Of a stretch of DNA of 64,000 nt, positions 50,030 to 59,700 are shown piece by piece. The stretch is from Methylophilales bacterium HTCC2181 (GTDB taxonomy: Bacteria > Pseudomonadota > Gammaproteobacteria > Burkholderiales > Methylophilaceae). Made by a program: the position numbers and the translations under genes. The stretch's first letter is position 1. Every line of letters begins with the position of its first letter. The stretch spans positions 558,001-622,000 of the forward strand of contig AAUX01000001.1 in assembly GCA_000168995.1 (NCBI GenBank), given 5' to 3'. A model generated the notes under the pieces. The model did not search any database, had not been told where the DNA came from, and saw nothing but the letters and a program-made list of their open reading frames with translations.

Positions 50030-51559
50030 CTAACTGATCTTGTCGTCAGCAATGTGGTATTTAGGGTCTTCTAATAGATTAACTTCCACCATACTTTTTG
50101 CCGTATCAAGAATGTCTAGACAATCTGGACTTAAGTGAACCAAATGCAGTTTTTTACCTGCCGCCTTATATTTATTAGCCAAGTTATCAATTGCCATAAT
50201 TGCGGAGTGATCGGCTACTCTGGAACCCTTGAAATCGACGATTACGTCTTTTGGATCTTTTTGGATATCGAATAATTCGTGAAAGTTTTTGGCTGAGGCA
50301 AAAAATAGGGTGCCTTCCAGTTCGTAGGTTTTCCATCCTTTTTTATTGGTTGATGTTGTGACTTCAATTTTCCTGGCATGACTCCATGCAAAAAAGAGTG
50401 CCGATACAATAACCCCCAAGATAACCGCGATAGCTAGGTCAGCAATGATGGTCACACCGCCTACTAACAGCCCCACAAAAATGTCCTCACGCGGTATCTT
50501 GCCAAAGAGACGCAAACTTCCCCACTCAAAGGTTTTTTCTGCCACCACAAACATCACACCGATCAGCGCGGCTAGAGGGATTAATTCAATCCATTCGGAT
50601 AAGAATAGAATGAATGCCGCCAAGAACAGCGCGGTAGCGATGCCCGAAAGTCGCCTTAAGGCACCGTTATTGATATTAATCATACTCTGACCGATCATGG
50701 CACAACCCCCCATACCACCAAAGAATCCGGTGACGATATTGGCAAATCCTTGGGCTAGTGATTCTTTGTTAGGTCGACCACGGGTGTCGGTCATGTCATC
50801 AATAAGGTTGAGCGTTAACAAGGTTTCAATAAGACCAATACAAGCTAATAGAAACGAGTAGGGAAGAACAATGCGTAAAGTTTCCCAGTTCAATGGGACA
50901 TCCGGGATACTGAACACCGGTAGACTTCCTCCAATGGAGCCAAGATCTCCCACCGTCTTGGTATCAAACCCAAAAAAACCGACCAGTGATGAGACGATGA
51001 TAATTGAGGCCAAGGAAGAAGGGATAGCTTTAGTGATCAGGGGGAATACGTAAATGAGCGCGACCGTAAGACCAGTGAGCCCCAGCATGGTATAAAGCGA
51101 TGTACCGGTCATCCAGACGGCCATACCATCCGGCCCCAATTCCTTGAAGTGTCCGAACTGAGCCATAAAGATGACAATCGCCAAGCCATTTACAAAACCC
51201 AGCATCACCGGGTACGGAACCATCCGGATAAATTTACCCAGCTTAAAGAGAGCAAAGATAGTTTGTAGGACACCCATTAAGACTACGGTAGCAAAAAGAA
51301 ACTCCACGCCATGCTCCACCACGAGGGCGACCATTACGACCGCTAAGGCTCCGGTGGCCCCAGAAATCATACCAGGTCTCCCACCAAAAACGGCGGTAAT
51401 GAGGCACACAATGATGGCAGCATAAAGACCGGTTAAGGGCGACACGTGGGCAATCAAGGCAAAGGCAATCGCCTCTGGCACCATTGCCAAGGCCACAGTA
51501 ATACCGCTTAAGATGTTGGTTCTCATTTCTGATGGGGAGTATTTATTCAGCACAAGCAA
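50030..51559 (-). CDS. SulP-family anion transporter with STAS domain
   Basis: A 509-residue inner-membrane carrier of the SulP/SLC26 family, members of which take up sulfate, bicarbonate or other anions. The signature near the N-terminus is VPEAIAFALIAHVSPLTGLYAA. Ten or more membrane helices cover about 15-390, with FFGGMGGCAMIGQSMININNG in the middle. A cytoplasmic STAS domain is at about 410-495. The start appears to be TTG with an AAAGGA SD 7 bp ahead; a GTG two codons later is possible. The substrate is not deducible: the neighbours give no sulfate genes, and some such carriers move bicarbonate. Confidence 0.9.
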   Translation of the reverse strand: MLVLNKYSPSEMRTNILSGITVALAMVPEAIAFALIAHVSPLTGLYAAIIVCLITAVFGGRPGMISGATGALAVVMVALVVEHGVEFLFATVVLMGVLQTIFALFKLGKFIRMVPYPVMLGFVNGLAIVIFMAQFGHFKELGPDGMAVWMTGTSLYTMLGLTGLTVALIYVFPLITKAIPSSLASIIIVSSLVGFFGFDTKTVGDLGSIGGSLPVFSIPDVPLNWETLRIVLPYSFLLACIGLIETLLTLNLIDDMTDTRGRPNKESLAQGFANIVTGFFGGMGGCAMIGQSMININNGALRRLSGIATALFLAAFILFLSEWIELIPLAALIGVMFVVAEKTFEWGSLRLFGKIPREDIFVGLLVGGVTIIADLAIAVILGVIVSALFFAWSHARKIEVTTSTNKKGWKTYELEGTLFFASAKNFHELFDIQKDPKDVIVDFKGSRVADHSAIMAIDNLANKYKAAGKKLHLVHLSPDCLDILDTAKSMVEVNLLEDPKYHIADDKIS

Positions 51560-51796
51560 TGATAGTTCCTTTGGTTTGATAGTGGTGGGTTAAGGGCGTA
51601 AAGATAGCACATATTTCTATGATTGTTGACATTGACTGCACAGACTAAAAAACCAAAGATTAGGTAAAGAAATCTGCTTGGTTAACAATAAATTTACTAG
51701 CAATGAGCAAGAGAAAAGCTTTGAGAATAAACCAACAAGGCTTTGTGATTATTCGTATTTTCGTTGACTATATCAGCCACGAATCCACCATCTAAA

Positions 51797-51814
51797 GGAA
51801 AACCCTGACAGGGT
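51797..51814 (-). terminator. Probable terminator of the inverse-autotransporter operon
   Basis: On the minus strand ACCCTGTCAGGGT is a self-complementary stem followed by TTTCCTTT, 30 bp after the stop of the 51844-52725 gene. It is short but properly placed. Confidence 0.45.
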
Positions 51815-51843
51815 CCGCACCTCTTTTAGCGATTAGGCCTTAT

Positions 51844-52725
51844 CTATTCAGAGGTGATGTTGACAGAAAAAGGGCCGCTACCAAAACCATGAATGGTATA
51901 TACACCACCAACCAAACTAGCTATATCTGGCTGCATTGCTTGGTTAACAGAGAATTGTACATCAATGGCTTTGGTATCGTCGCTTATAGTGAGGGGCGTG
52001 GTTCTTGTTAGTATCGCAAAAATGTTAGTTCCTCCAGCCACCCCAGAGGCAGTTGCAAGTGTTCCGTCTGCATTCGTAATATAAGCATTCATGGTCCCGT
52101 CATTAACTGGTATATCATCAGTAATTGAATACATGTTGGGTGGCTCATTCAACTCGTCAAGAATCTCTATGAATTCTCTTGGTGTTCCTGGGGTATTGCT
52201 ACAGCTTACACCGCCAGGTGCTACGAAAGAAACCGAACTATATCTAGTACCGGTCTCTGACCAGCAGTACCTTCCAGCCTCTGCTTCCAAGTCGCTCATG
52301 ACACCCTCAGTAGTGAAGTCCACCAAGGCGGTTAGGCCTAAACTATTGGATAAAGATATATAAGAAAAACCATAACTACCCGTAGGTAAATCTATGCTCT
52401 TATCCAAACTTAGGCTAGAGCCAACGGCTATATTAACCGTTTGACCAGCAGCATTAGTAAAAATAGCTGTGCAGCTTGATGTATCAGCAGCGGCTACACC
52501 GGGTGCTGCCGGCAATTCAGTACAGACCCCAATCTCATAAATCGTTAGCTTGTAAGAGGCTGGGGCTATTGCGCAATCTTCAATAAGGTTAATGGCGTTA
52601 TTATTGTAATTGATAACCTTGTCACTGGTTTCGTAAACACCGCAGTTACCGACCGCGTGAACCTTTGAGCTCCAAATAAGGCTAACTAATGTTAGCAATA
52701 ACAAATGTCTTATATTAAATTCCAC
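51844..52725 (-). CDS. Secreted protein of unknown function, partner of the barrel gene
   Basis: A 293-residue protein I cannot assign. A signal peptide covers about 1-24 (LLLLTLVSLIWSSKVHA). The mature part is rich in T, S, G and A and predicted mainly beta, with five to six cysteines (NCGVYE, EDCAIA, GVCTEL, SSCTAIF, YCWSE, VSCSN) that could form disulfides in the periplasm or outside. The start overlaps the end of the inverse-autotransporter gene by 11 bp, so the two are translationally coupled. It has no known passenger domain such as Ig-like or lectin repeats. It may be a separated passenger or a periplasmic accessory; this is inference from coupling and export alone. Confidence 0.75.
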   Translation of the reverse strand: MEFNIRHLLLLTLVSLIWSSKVHAVGNCGVYETSDKVINYNNNAINLIEDCAIAPASYKLTIYEIGVCTELPAAPGVAAADTSSCTAIFTNAAGQTVNIAVGSSLSLDKSIDLPTGSYGFSYISLSNSLGLTALVDFTTEGVMSDLEAEAGRYCWSETGTRYSSVSFVAPGGVSCSNTPGTPREFIEILDELNEPPNMYSITDDIPVNDGTMNAYITNADGTLATASGVAGGTNIFAILTRTTPLTISDDTKAIDVQFSVNQAMQPDIASLVGGVYTIHGFGSGPFSVNITSE

Positions 52726-53710
52726 TGACTTTCACTCCTAAAGATTTAATCTGCTTCACAATATTATTCGTCCGTCTAACTTTCTCATAACGGCGGTCTT
52801 CCATGCTCTCTAGCTTGTATGCATCCTTGCTGATCCATTGATGGTTATAGCGTGGTTTATCGGCAAACAGTTGGGTGACGTTGTAAAAAATGTTGATGTA
52901 GTTCTCGTCGGTACCCGAAGAGTCCGAGAAGAAGGTTCTTCCTGCCTGGATTTCTAGTCCTGTGATACCTGGGATATAAGCTCTTAGCTGTAAGTCATTA
53001 CCCTTAATATCCTTCGAGCCACTAATCTCACTGTCCCACTGAAAGTTCTTCACAAACACGGTCGCCCAGTTCATGTAAGGTAAAGGGACACCGGCTTCGA
53101 TGTCATAGCCATCGAGTGCGCGTTCTTCCAAACCGTTTTTACCGGTCTTCCACTTGGTGGTCGCCCAGTACTTGTTCGCATTGATTTCCCATACCGTCGT
53201 CCGTGCCTCAAGTCCGATGCTGGTCCGTCCGTGGTCGTACGGAAACTCATGATCATAAAAAGCATTGATACCGGTAAGCAGCATTTTGTTATCCGACAAC
53301 TTACGGTAGCCTAAACCGAGGTTAAGCGTTGTACGGTTGTCTTCGTAAAACACACTGCCTTGCGTGAAGTAGGTATTAAAAATATCGTCGGGGTCAGATA
53401 AGGGTGCTACCACCAACAAGCCACCGGAGGGTTTACTGCCACCTTGGGCACCGAAGTTCAGCTCTACCGTCGGAAAGTACTGTTCGAGGAAGGACTTTGT
53501 CACTCCCACTCCTTTTTCTACTACCCCATCAATAGCCGTGTTTTTTAAGGCTTCCACATCACCGGCAAGCAGCATCGTCGATAGATCCATGATTTCGGCT
53601 TTATCTTGAGCATCCTGCATCTCTAAGGCAGACTTTAGGGCATCAGCTTGAGTGAGGGATACCGCCACGATGAGAGGGGCGATGAGGAGAATTTTTTGTT
53701 TTTTATTCAT
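52715..53710 (-). CDS. Inverse-autotransporter-type beta-barrel protein without passenger
   Basis: A 331-residue outer-membrane protein. Signal peptide about 1-24 (KKQKILLIAPLIVAVSLTQADA). A short helical region is followed by the barrel of the intimin/invasin family: the start FPTVELNFG, LNLGLGYRKLSDNKMLLTGINAFYDHEF, GRTSIGLEART, YDIEAGVPLPYMNWATVFVKNF, IPGITGLEIQAG. In invasin-like proteins Ig-like domains come after the barrel; here the chain ends about 40 residues after the last strand in a basic tail (RRYEKVRRTNNIVKQIK). A separate secreted protein is encoded in an 11-bp overlap downstream. A heptanucleotide repeat lies about 70 bp upstream. The alternative is decay of a longer adhesin gene, but both reading frames are clean. 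Confidence 0.85.
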   Translation of the reverse strand: MNKKQKILLIAPLIVAVSLTQADALKSALEMQDAQDKAEIMDLSTMLLAGDVEALKNTAIDGVVEKGVGVTKSFLEQYFPTVELNFGAQGGSKPSGGLLVVAPLSDPDDIFNTYFTQGSVFYEDNRTTLNLGLGYRKLSDNKMLLTGINAFYDHEFPYDHGRTSIGLEARTTVWEINANKYWATTKWKTGKNGLEERALDGYDIEAGVPLPYMNWATVFVKNFQWDSEISGSKDIKGNDLQLRAYIPGITGLEIQAGRTFFSDSSGTDENYINIFYNVTQLFADKPRYNHQWISKDAYKLESMEDRRYEKVRRTNNIVKQIKSLGVKVSGI

Positions 53711-53779
53711 AGGGTTATAATTTATTTGTAAGTTAGTATTTCAGTTTTATACATAGTTTAACAAAAAAAATAAAGTTAT

Positions 53780-53834
53780 CAACCTTCAACCTTCAACCTT
53801 CAACCTTCAACCTTCAACCTTCAACCTTCAACTT
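53780..53834 (+). repeat. Heptanucleotide microsatellite (CAACCTT)n
   Basis: Seven perfect CAACCTT units at 53780-53828 plus a partial unit CAACTT. It lies in the 187-bp divergent region, about 70 bp before the barrel gene start and about 64 bp before the 53898 gene start. On the barrel's strand it falls just upstream of a TATAAA-like -10 region, so slippage by 7 bp could change promoter spacing. Confidence 0.97.
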
Positions 53835-53897
53835 CTATTGGTTTTTTTATCACACATATTCCATATAAAAGAGTCGCATTTGAGTTTATAATTAAGC

Positions 53898-54152
53898 ATG
53901 ATGTCGAAGATTTTAGCGATCACTGTCTGCTTATTTTCTTTTTCGGTATTGGGGTTAGAGGTCACAACCGAAAAGCCCTTGCTCGTGCAAGAGTCGTGTA
54001 AGAAATTTGGACAGATAGAGGGGGAAACATATTGTATTCAAGAGAGCAGCATTACTTTAAACAGTTGCGGCAAGCAGAGCGACTGGCCGTGCATGGAAGA
54101 AGATGGATGCCTTAACATTGATCGATGGGTGCTAAGTAATGAAAAGTCGTAA
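53898..54152 (+). CDS. Small cysteine-rich exported protein, unknown
   Basis: An 84-residue protein without a recognisable family. A signal peptide covers about 1-20 (ILAITVCLFSFSVLG). The mature part of about 64 residues has five cysteines (ESCKKFG, TYCIQ, NSCGKQ, WPCMEE, DGCLN), suggesting disulfides. It starts with two adjacent ATGs and overlaps the next gene by 14 bp, so the pair is probably co-expressed. The region upstream is shared with the divergent barrel gene and holds the 7-bp repeat. Confidence 0.55.
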   Translation: MMSKILAITVCLFSFSVLGLEVTTEKPLLVQESCKKFGQIEGETYCIQESSITLNSCGKQSDWPCMEEDGCLNIDRWVLSNEKS

Positions 54153-54537
54153 AGTACAGTTAGTTGTATTGGCATTAGGGGTTATCGGTGCCGGTTACCT
54201 TTTTTTTAATCCGTGGAACAATGCTTCATATTTATGCATCAACACCATTTCAAATACTAAGGCTAACCTTAACATTGCTTCCTACCTATTAAGAGGGCAG
54301 GAGGTCACCTTTAAAAACCGTATCTTCGGTTTAAATGAATGCGCAGCACTCCCTGCCATCACCTGTAAAATGAGCACCGATGAGGATAATGTGGAGCTGC
54401 TGGTGATTGACACCCAAACCGGACGGTTGCAACATCAGTGGGAGGAGTACGAGTCAGGACGTTATGTTTATGACAAGACCCAGGTCATCAAAAACATGCG
54501 CGAGGATAGCTACTCTTGTGAGGCTTTTTCGGCCTGA
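54139..54537 (+). CDS. Membrane-anchored or exported small protein, unknown
   Basis: A 132-residue protein I do not recognise. One hydrophobic N-terminal segment (about 7-24, VQLVVLALGVIGAGYLFF) without a clear cleavage site suggests an inner-membrane anchor with the rest in the periplasm. Four cysteines lie in the exported part (YLCINT, NECAALP, ITCKMS, YSCEAF). It overlaps the preceding cysteine-rich gene by 14 bp and runs 28 bp into the 3' end of ylqF on the opposite strand. Confidence 0.6.
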   Translation: MKSRKVQLVVLALGVIGAGYLFFNPWNNASYLCINTISNTKANLNIASYLLRGQEVTFKNRIFGLNECAALPAITCKMSTDEDNVELLVIDTQTGRLQHQWEEYESGRYVYDKTQVIKNMREDSYSCEAFSA

Positions 54538-55403
54538 CGATCGACCAATTTCTTAAGCATAATCGCACGCGACACCGGGCTCTCTAGAGAGATGGAGCCT
54601 AAAATACCCTGGCGGTAATCATTTAATAAGGTGGTAGCCGATTTGTAAAGATCCTCTGCCCCACCCTTAACTATAAATCCCCGTTTCTTTGCTAGGATTT
54701 TTAAGAACTCTTCATCTTCTGGAAAGGGGGGCTCGATCTTGTATTTTTTGCTGATGAGTTCGGCGTAGTTATCTTTTATAGTGTGAAACAAAAACATCGC
54801 CGTTTCAATCTCATCGTAGGCGTTAATGCCTATGGTATGGGATGCGGCTAAATAGTAACCATCAATCTCATTAGAAATTTTAGGCCACATCATACCTGGA
54901 GTGTCGGTAAGGATCATGGAAGCATTCAGTATAATCCGTTGCTGCTGTTTGGTCACCGCCGGCTCGTTACCAACCTTCGCAATCTTTTTATGGTGTAGGG
55001 CATTAATAATGGTCGATTTGCCAACATTGGGCACCCCCATGATCAGCATGCGTAGCGGCTTGATGGAGGAATTACGGTGAGGGGCGAGTTTACTGCAAAG
55101 CGGCAATATTTTTTTTACGTCCCCGACCGACTTTGCGGATAATGTGATGGCCGTGGTATGGGGCATGGCATTAAAATACTCTACCCACGCTTTGGTCACT
55201 TTAGGATCAGCTAAATCGGATTTATTGAGGATTTTTAGGCACGGACGCTGCCTTTCTTTACGCATCGTATCAATCATCGGGTTGGTTGAGCTCCCCGGAA
55301 TCCTGGCGTCCAGTACCTCGATCACAAGGTCGTTTGTTTCAAGCGCCTCCTCTGCCTTTTTTTTGGCAGCTGTCATATGTCCGGGGAACCATTGGATGCT
55401 CAT
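54510..55403 (-). CDS. ylqF: Ribosome biogenesis GTPase YlqF/RbgA
   Basis: A 297-residue circularly permuted GTPase that assists late 50S assembly. The order of G motifs is permuted as expected: NKSDLAD (G4) comes before GVPNVGKSTIINAL (G1) and DTPGMMWPK (G3). The N-terminus IQWFPGHMTAAKKKAEEAL is the family signature. A helical C-terminal RNA-binding domain completes it. Transcribed away from the methyltransferase gene at 55478. Confidence 0.95.
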   Translation of the reverse strand: MSIQWFPGHMTAAKKKAEEALETNDLVIEVLDARIPGSSTNPMIDTMRKERQRPCLKILNKSDLADPKVTKAWVEYFNAMPHTTAITLSAKSVGDVKKILPLCSKLAPHRNSSIKPLRMLIMGVPNVGKSTIINALHHKKIAKVGNEPAVTKQQQRIILNASMILTDTPGMMWPKISNEIDGYYLAASHTIGINAYDEIETAMFLFHTIKDNYAELISKKYKIEPPFPEDEEFLKILAKKRGFIVKGGAEDLYKSATTLLNDYRQGILGSISLESPVSRAIMLKKLVDRQAEKASQE

Positions 55404-55477
55404 TTACAGAAATCTCTTTTTTATTAATGATGAATGTACAATTATGACCTAAATCACTTTAGGGTAAACTAATAAAT

Positions 55478-56287
55478 ATGCTGCCGTTAGATGAAATAAA
55501 GCCTCAACAATCCATCGAATTACTGAAGTCGCTGCATATCCTTACCCGTGACGGGAAAATCAATCAGGATTCCCGGCGGAAGCTTAAGCAGGTTTATCAC
55601 CTTTATCAGTTTATCGAGCCCATATTAACAGAAGTTTCTATTGATAAAGCGCCATTCCACGTCATTGATCATGGGGCAGGGAAATCCTACCTCGGGTTTA
55701 TTTTGTATGACCTATTTATTAAGCTGACCCAGGGTCGCGTGACAGGGATCGAGATCAATCCCGCCTTGGTAGAAAAATCCCAAGCACTAGCAAAGACCTT
55801 AGCCTTTGATCGTATGAATTTTGTCCAGTCCGATGTGGTGCATGCCTTGGAGGTGATCAAGGACCGCGTAGATGTAGTGACTGCTCTGCACGCATGCGAC
55901 ACCGCGACCGATGACGCCATTCATTTTGGCATACACAAGGAAGCGCAATGGATTGTGGTAGTCCCTTGCTGTCAGGCGGAGTTGGCGAGCCATTTAAAAA
56001 AAAATAAATCCATAATGCTGGATAATCCGCTCTCCGAATTATGGCGGCATGGTATACACACGCGAGAAATGGGTAGCCACCTAACGAATGTATTGCGTTG
56101 CCTGTTATTGGAGTCACAAGGTTATCAGGTCACGGTCACTGAACTGGTGGGCTGGGAGCATTCGATGAAAAATGAATTAATCATGGCGAAATTTATCGGC
56201 CAAAAGAATAATAAATCGAAGCGCCGTATTGAAAAAATGCTGGATGAATTTGGGCTGCAGGCGTTACAATCAAAATTTCTCATATAA
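55478..56287 (+). CDS. Class I SAM-dependent methyltransferase, substrate unknown
   Basis: A 269-residue protein with a Rossmann methyltransferase core. The SAM-binding motif is HVIDHGAGKSYLGFIL at about 61-76, the acidic ribose-binding motif is GIEINPALVEKS, and VVTALHACDTATDDAIHFG and VVVPCCQAELASHL follow. The last two resemble Methyltransf_32-type proteins, some of which act on RNA. The basic C-terminus (KNNKSKRRIEKML) could bind nucleic acid. No SD is apparent before the ATG. The next gene starts 19 bp after its stop. Confidence 0.8.
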   Translation: MLPLDEIKPQQSIELLKSLHILTRDGKINQDSRRKLKQVYHLYQFIEPILTEVSIDKAPFHVIDHGAGKSYLGFILYDLFIKLTQGRVTGIEINPALVEKSQALAKTLAFDRMNFVQSDVVHALEVIKDRVDVVTALHACDTATDDAIHFGIHKEAQWIVVVPCCQAELASHLKKNKSIMLDNPLSELWRHGIHTREMGSHLTNVLRCLLLESQGYQVTVTELVGWEHSMKNELIMAKFIGQKNNKSKRRIEKMLDEFGLQALQSKFLI

Positions 56288-56306
56288 CACAATAGAAGGA
56301 GACATC

Positions 56307-56747
56307 ATGCAGGGTTGGAGGTTATTTTTTTTGGCGTTAGGTTTTGTTGGCACCGGTGCTTTAGCACAAGATTACAGTGGCGTTTATGACTGTGTGGGGA
56401 TGGACTACAATGAAGGAGAGTTCGTGGGTACGGTGACCATGACGCTGGAAGAAAGCCATAGTAATGATGATTATCAGAGCTATACCTTTGTCCTTGAAGT
56501 GCCAGACTTTGGTGTGTACAACGGATTTGCCGCAGCTAAGGGAGAACATGCGGGCATCTATTTTGCTCTGGATGACAAAGCCAACGAAGATTATGGCGTT
56601 TCCACTGCACGCTTCTTTACTGACAGTGAGGGCAGGATTAACTTCCATAAATTTTATTTTGAGCCAAGTTACAAGGGCGGTAATACCGGCATCGAAGACT
56701 GTGTGATGATGAATTCACTTGCTAACAAGGTGGCGGATAAAGAATAG
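56307..56747 (+). CDS. Small secreted protein, unknown function
   Basis: A 146-residue exported protein. A signal peptide covers 1-21 (WRLFFLALGFVGTGALA, then QDYSG). The mature domain starts YSGVYDCVGMDYNEGEF and ends GIEDCVMM, with just two cysteines that probably pair and close a beta-rich fold. I chose the ATG at 56307 because a strong SD (AGAAGGAG) precedes it and the signal peptide then begins properly; an upstream ATG inside the methyltransferase gene would bury it. hrpA starts 5 bp after its stop. I recognise no family. Confidence 0.75.
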   Translation: MQGWRLFFLALGFVGTGALAQDYSGVYDCVGMDYNEGEFVGTVTMTLEESHSNDDYQSYTFVLEVPDFGVYNGFAAAKGEHAGIYFALDDKANEDYGVSTARFFTDSEGRINFHKFYFEPSYKGGNTGIEDCVMMNSLANKVADKE

Positions 56748-56752
56748 CTATT

Positions 56753-59700
56753 TTGACGGATAACACCTCATTTAGGATTAGCTACCCACCCGAACTCCCT
56801 GTCAGCCAGCGAGTGGACGACATAAAAAAAACGATACTCGCCAACCAGGTCACCATTATTTGTGGGGAAACCGGCTCAGGAAAGACGACGCAATTACCGA
56901 AGATTTGTCTGGAGCTCGGTTTCGGTAAGCAGGGCATTATTGGGCATACCCAGCCTCGACGGATAGCGGCCCGTTCGGTTGCTACTCGCATTGCAGAAGA
57001 GGTGCATACCCCGCTCGGGGACGTGGTAGGCTTTAAGATTCGGTTCACTGACCGTGTGACGAAAAATACCGCCATTAAAGTGATGACCGACGGCATTTTG
57101 CTGGCAGAAACGCAGAATGATCCTTTGTTAAAACAATACAACGCGATCATTATTGATGAAGCGCATGAGCGGAGTCTAAACATTGACTTTCTATTGGGGT
57201 ATTTAAGTAATCTCACACGTCAGCGTAAAGACCTAAAAATTATTATCACCAGTGCCACCATTGATGTTGAGAAGTTTTCAGAACATTTTAATAAAGCGCC
57301 CATCATCCAAGTATCAGGAAGGACCTTTCCGGTGGAGGTGGTATACCGACCGTTACAGAAAATTACCGAAGACACTTTAGAGAGTATCGAAGACGGCATT
57401 CTTCGTACCGTTCATGAGTTAGTTGGAGCGTCAGGAGATATCTTGATCTTCTTGCCGGGAGAAAGAGATATTCATGATTCGAAAAAATTTCTTGCGGATC
57501 AGCTCAAGGGAAAATTTGAGGTGCTCCCATTATTTTCCAGGCTACCCATTAACGATCAACAAAAAATTTTCCAACCAGCGGGCATGCGCCGCATCATACT
57601 AGCGACGAACATCGCTGAGACTTCACTAACCGTTCCTCGCATCAAATACGTGATTGATGCAGGACTGGCTCGGGTGGTCAGATATAGCCCGAAACTGAAA
57701 ATAGAACAGTTATTAGTAGAGAAAATTTCTAAAGCTTCAGCCAATCAGCGTTCGGGACGGTGTGGGCGGATCGCCCCCGGAGTATGTATACGGCTTTTTG
57801 ATGAAGAAGATTTTGCCGCAAGACCGGATTTTACCGATCCGGAAATTTTACGGTCCTCACTAGCCTCAGTTATACTAAAAATGGCTGCCCTCAAGCTGGG
57901 GCCAGTAGATCAGTTTCCTTTTATCCAACCTCCGGGTAATCGATTTATTCAAGACGGGTATCAGCTGCTGCAGGAATTGGGAGCGGTGGATAAAGAGAAT
58001 CAGATTCTTCCTCTTGGTATGCAGTTAGCAAGACTGCCTATTGATCCTTCTTTAGGAAGAATTCTTATTGAGTCTAAAAAAGAAAATTGTGTTGCCGAAA
58101 TACTTATTATCATTAGTGCGCTGAGCATATCCGATCCGCGAGAAAGACCCCTAGATAAAGCCGAGCAAGCCGATAAAGCTCACCTTGTGTTCCATGACGC
58201 CGACTCAGGATTTAATATCTTCTTAAAGTTATGGCGGCAGTTTGTTAAAGAGGGAAAGAAGGTCACCAGCAAATCTTTGCGACAGTTCACCCAAAAAAAC
58301 TTTTTGTCCTTTAATCGAATGCGGGAATGGCATGAATTGCACCGTCAACTAAAAAACATTGTCGATGAATTAGCTTTTAACATTAGTCCAAGCGAAGCGA
58401 ATTACGATCAAGTCCATAGGGCGCTCTTATCTGGCTTGTTAGGTAATATCGGGTTTAAGGATCTAGAAGGACAAAAATATGCAGGGGGCAGGGGAATTAA
58501 ATTTTTAATCGGCCCCCGTCTATTTCGGAACAAAGGCTTCAAGTGGATCATGGCCGCCGAGATTATCGATACAGGAAAACTGTATGCCCAATGCGTAGCG
58601 AAGATTGAGGTACAGTGGATAGAAAGACTGGCCAAGCATCTATTAGAGTTTGATTACAGTAATCCGCGCTGGAACGTTAAGCTGAGTCGGGTAGATGCCA
58701 CCGAAAAGTCATTATTGTATGGCCTTATTATTAACCCAGGAAAGACTGTGCATTTTGGTGCGATCGATCCGGATCAATCCAGAAAGATCTTTATCAGACA
58801 AGGCTTAGTCGAAAAAGGCTATGAAAGTCCTGGATCATTTTGGCAGCACAATAATAAGCTCATCAATGAAATTGAGAAGCTAGAGCACAAAGCAAGGCGG
58901 CAAGATATTTTAATTAATGACGACATTTTGTACCAATTTTATGATCAGCACATTGATCAGGGCGTCATGAATGGTGCCGGTTTTGAACATTGGCGAAAGT
59001 TAGAAGAAAAGAAGCGGCCAGAGTTTTTATTCCTAACCAAAGACTTCTTAATGCAACGAGAAGCCCAACAAATTGATGAGGTCCAATATCCTGAGAAGAA
59101 GCGTTTTGGTCATGTGGACGTCAATTTTCATTACCATTTTGAACCTGGACACCCTAGGGATGGTGTGTCAGTCGCAGTCCCATTAAGTGGCGCAAGCCAG
59201 ATTAAGGCCAAAGACTTTGGTTGGTTAGTGCCGGGGATGATTCGAGAAAAAGTCACTTATCTCATTAAGAATCTACCAAAGAGTTTGCGCGGTCAGTGCG
59301 GGCACCTCCAAGATGCGGTCACCGAATTTCTTTCATCCTTTAACCAAGATGCCGATTTTAGCGAAGCCTTTACCCAATTTATCCGTAAAAAAACGCAATC
59401 AAAATATCGATTAGAAGACAAAGATACGGACGCGTTACCGGATCACCTTAAAGTCAATTTTATCATTCTTGATGAAGAGGGTACTGCTATGGACGAGGGT
59501 AGAAATTTACCGGATTTACAGCAACTTCATAAAGAACGGGTCGTTGAGGTGTTAGAGGATATAGCCTTTGGCTTAGAGCAAGAAGGTATAACGTATTGGC
59601 CAGAGGTTGAGACGATTCCTCATAAAGTAGAAGCCAATGTCGATGGAAAAATTATTGTGGGTTATCCAGCGCTGATCGATCGAGAGTCTCATGTTGATCT

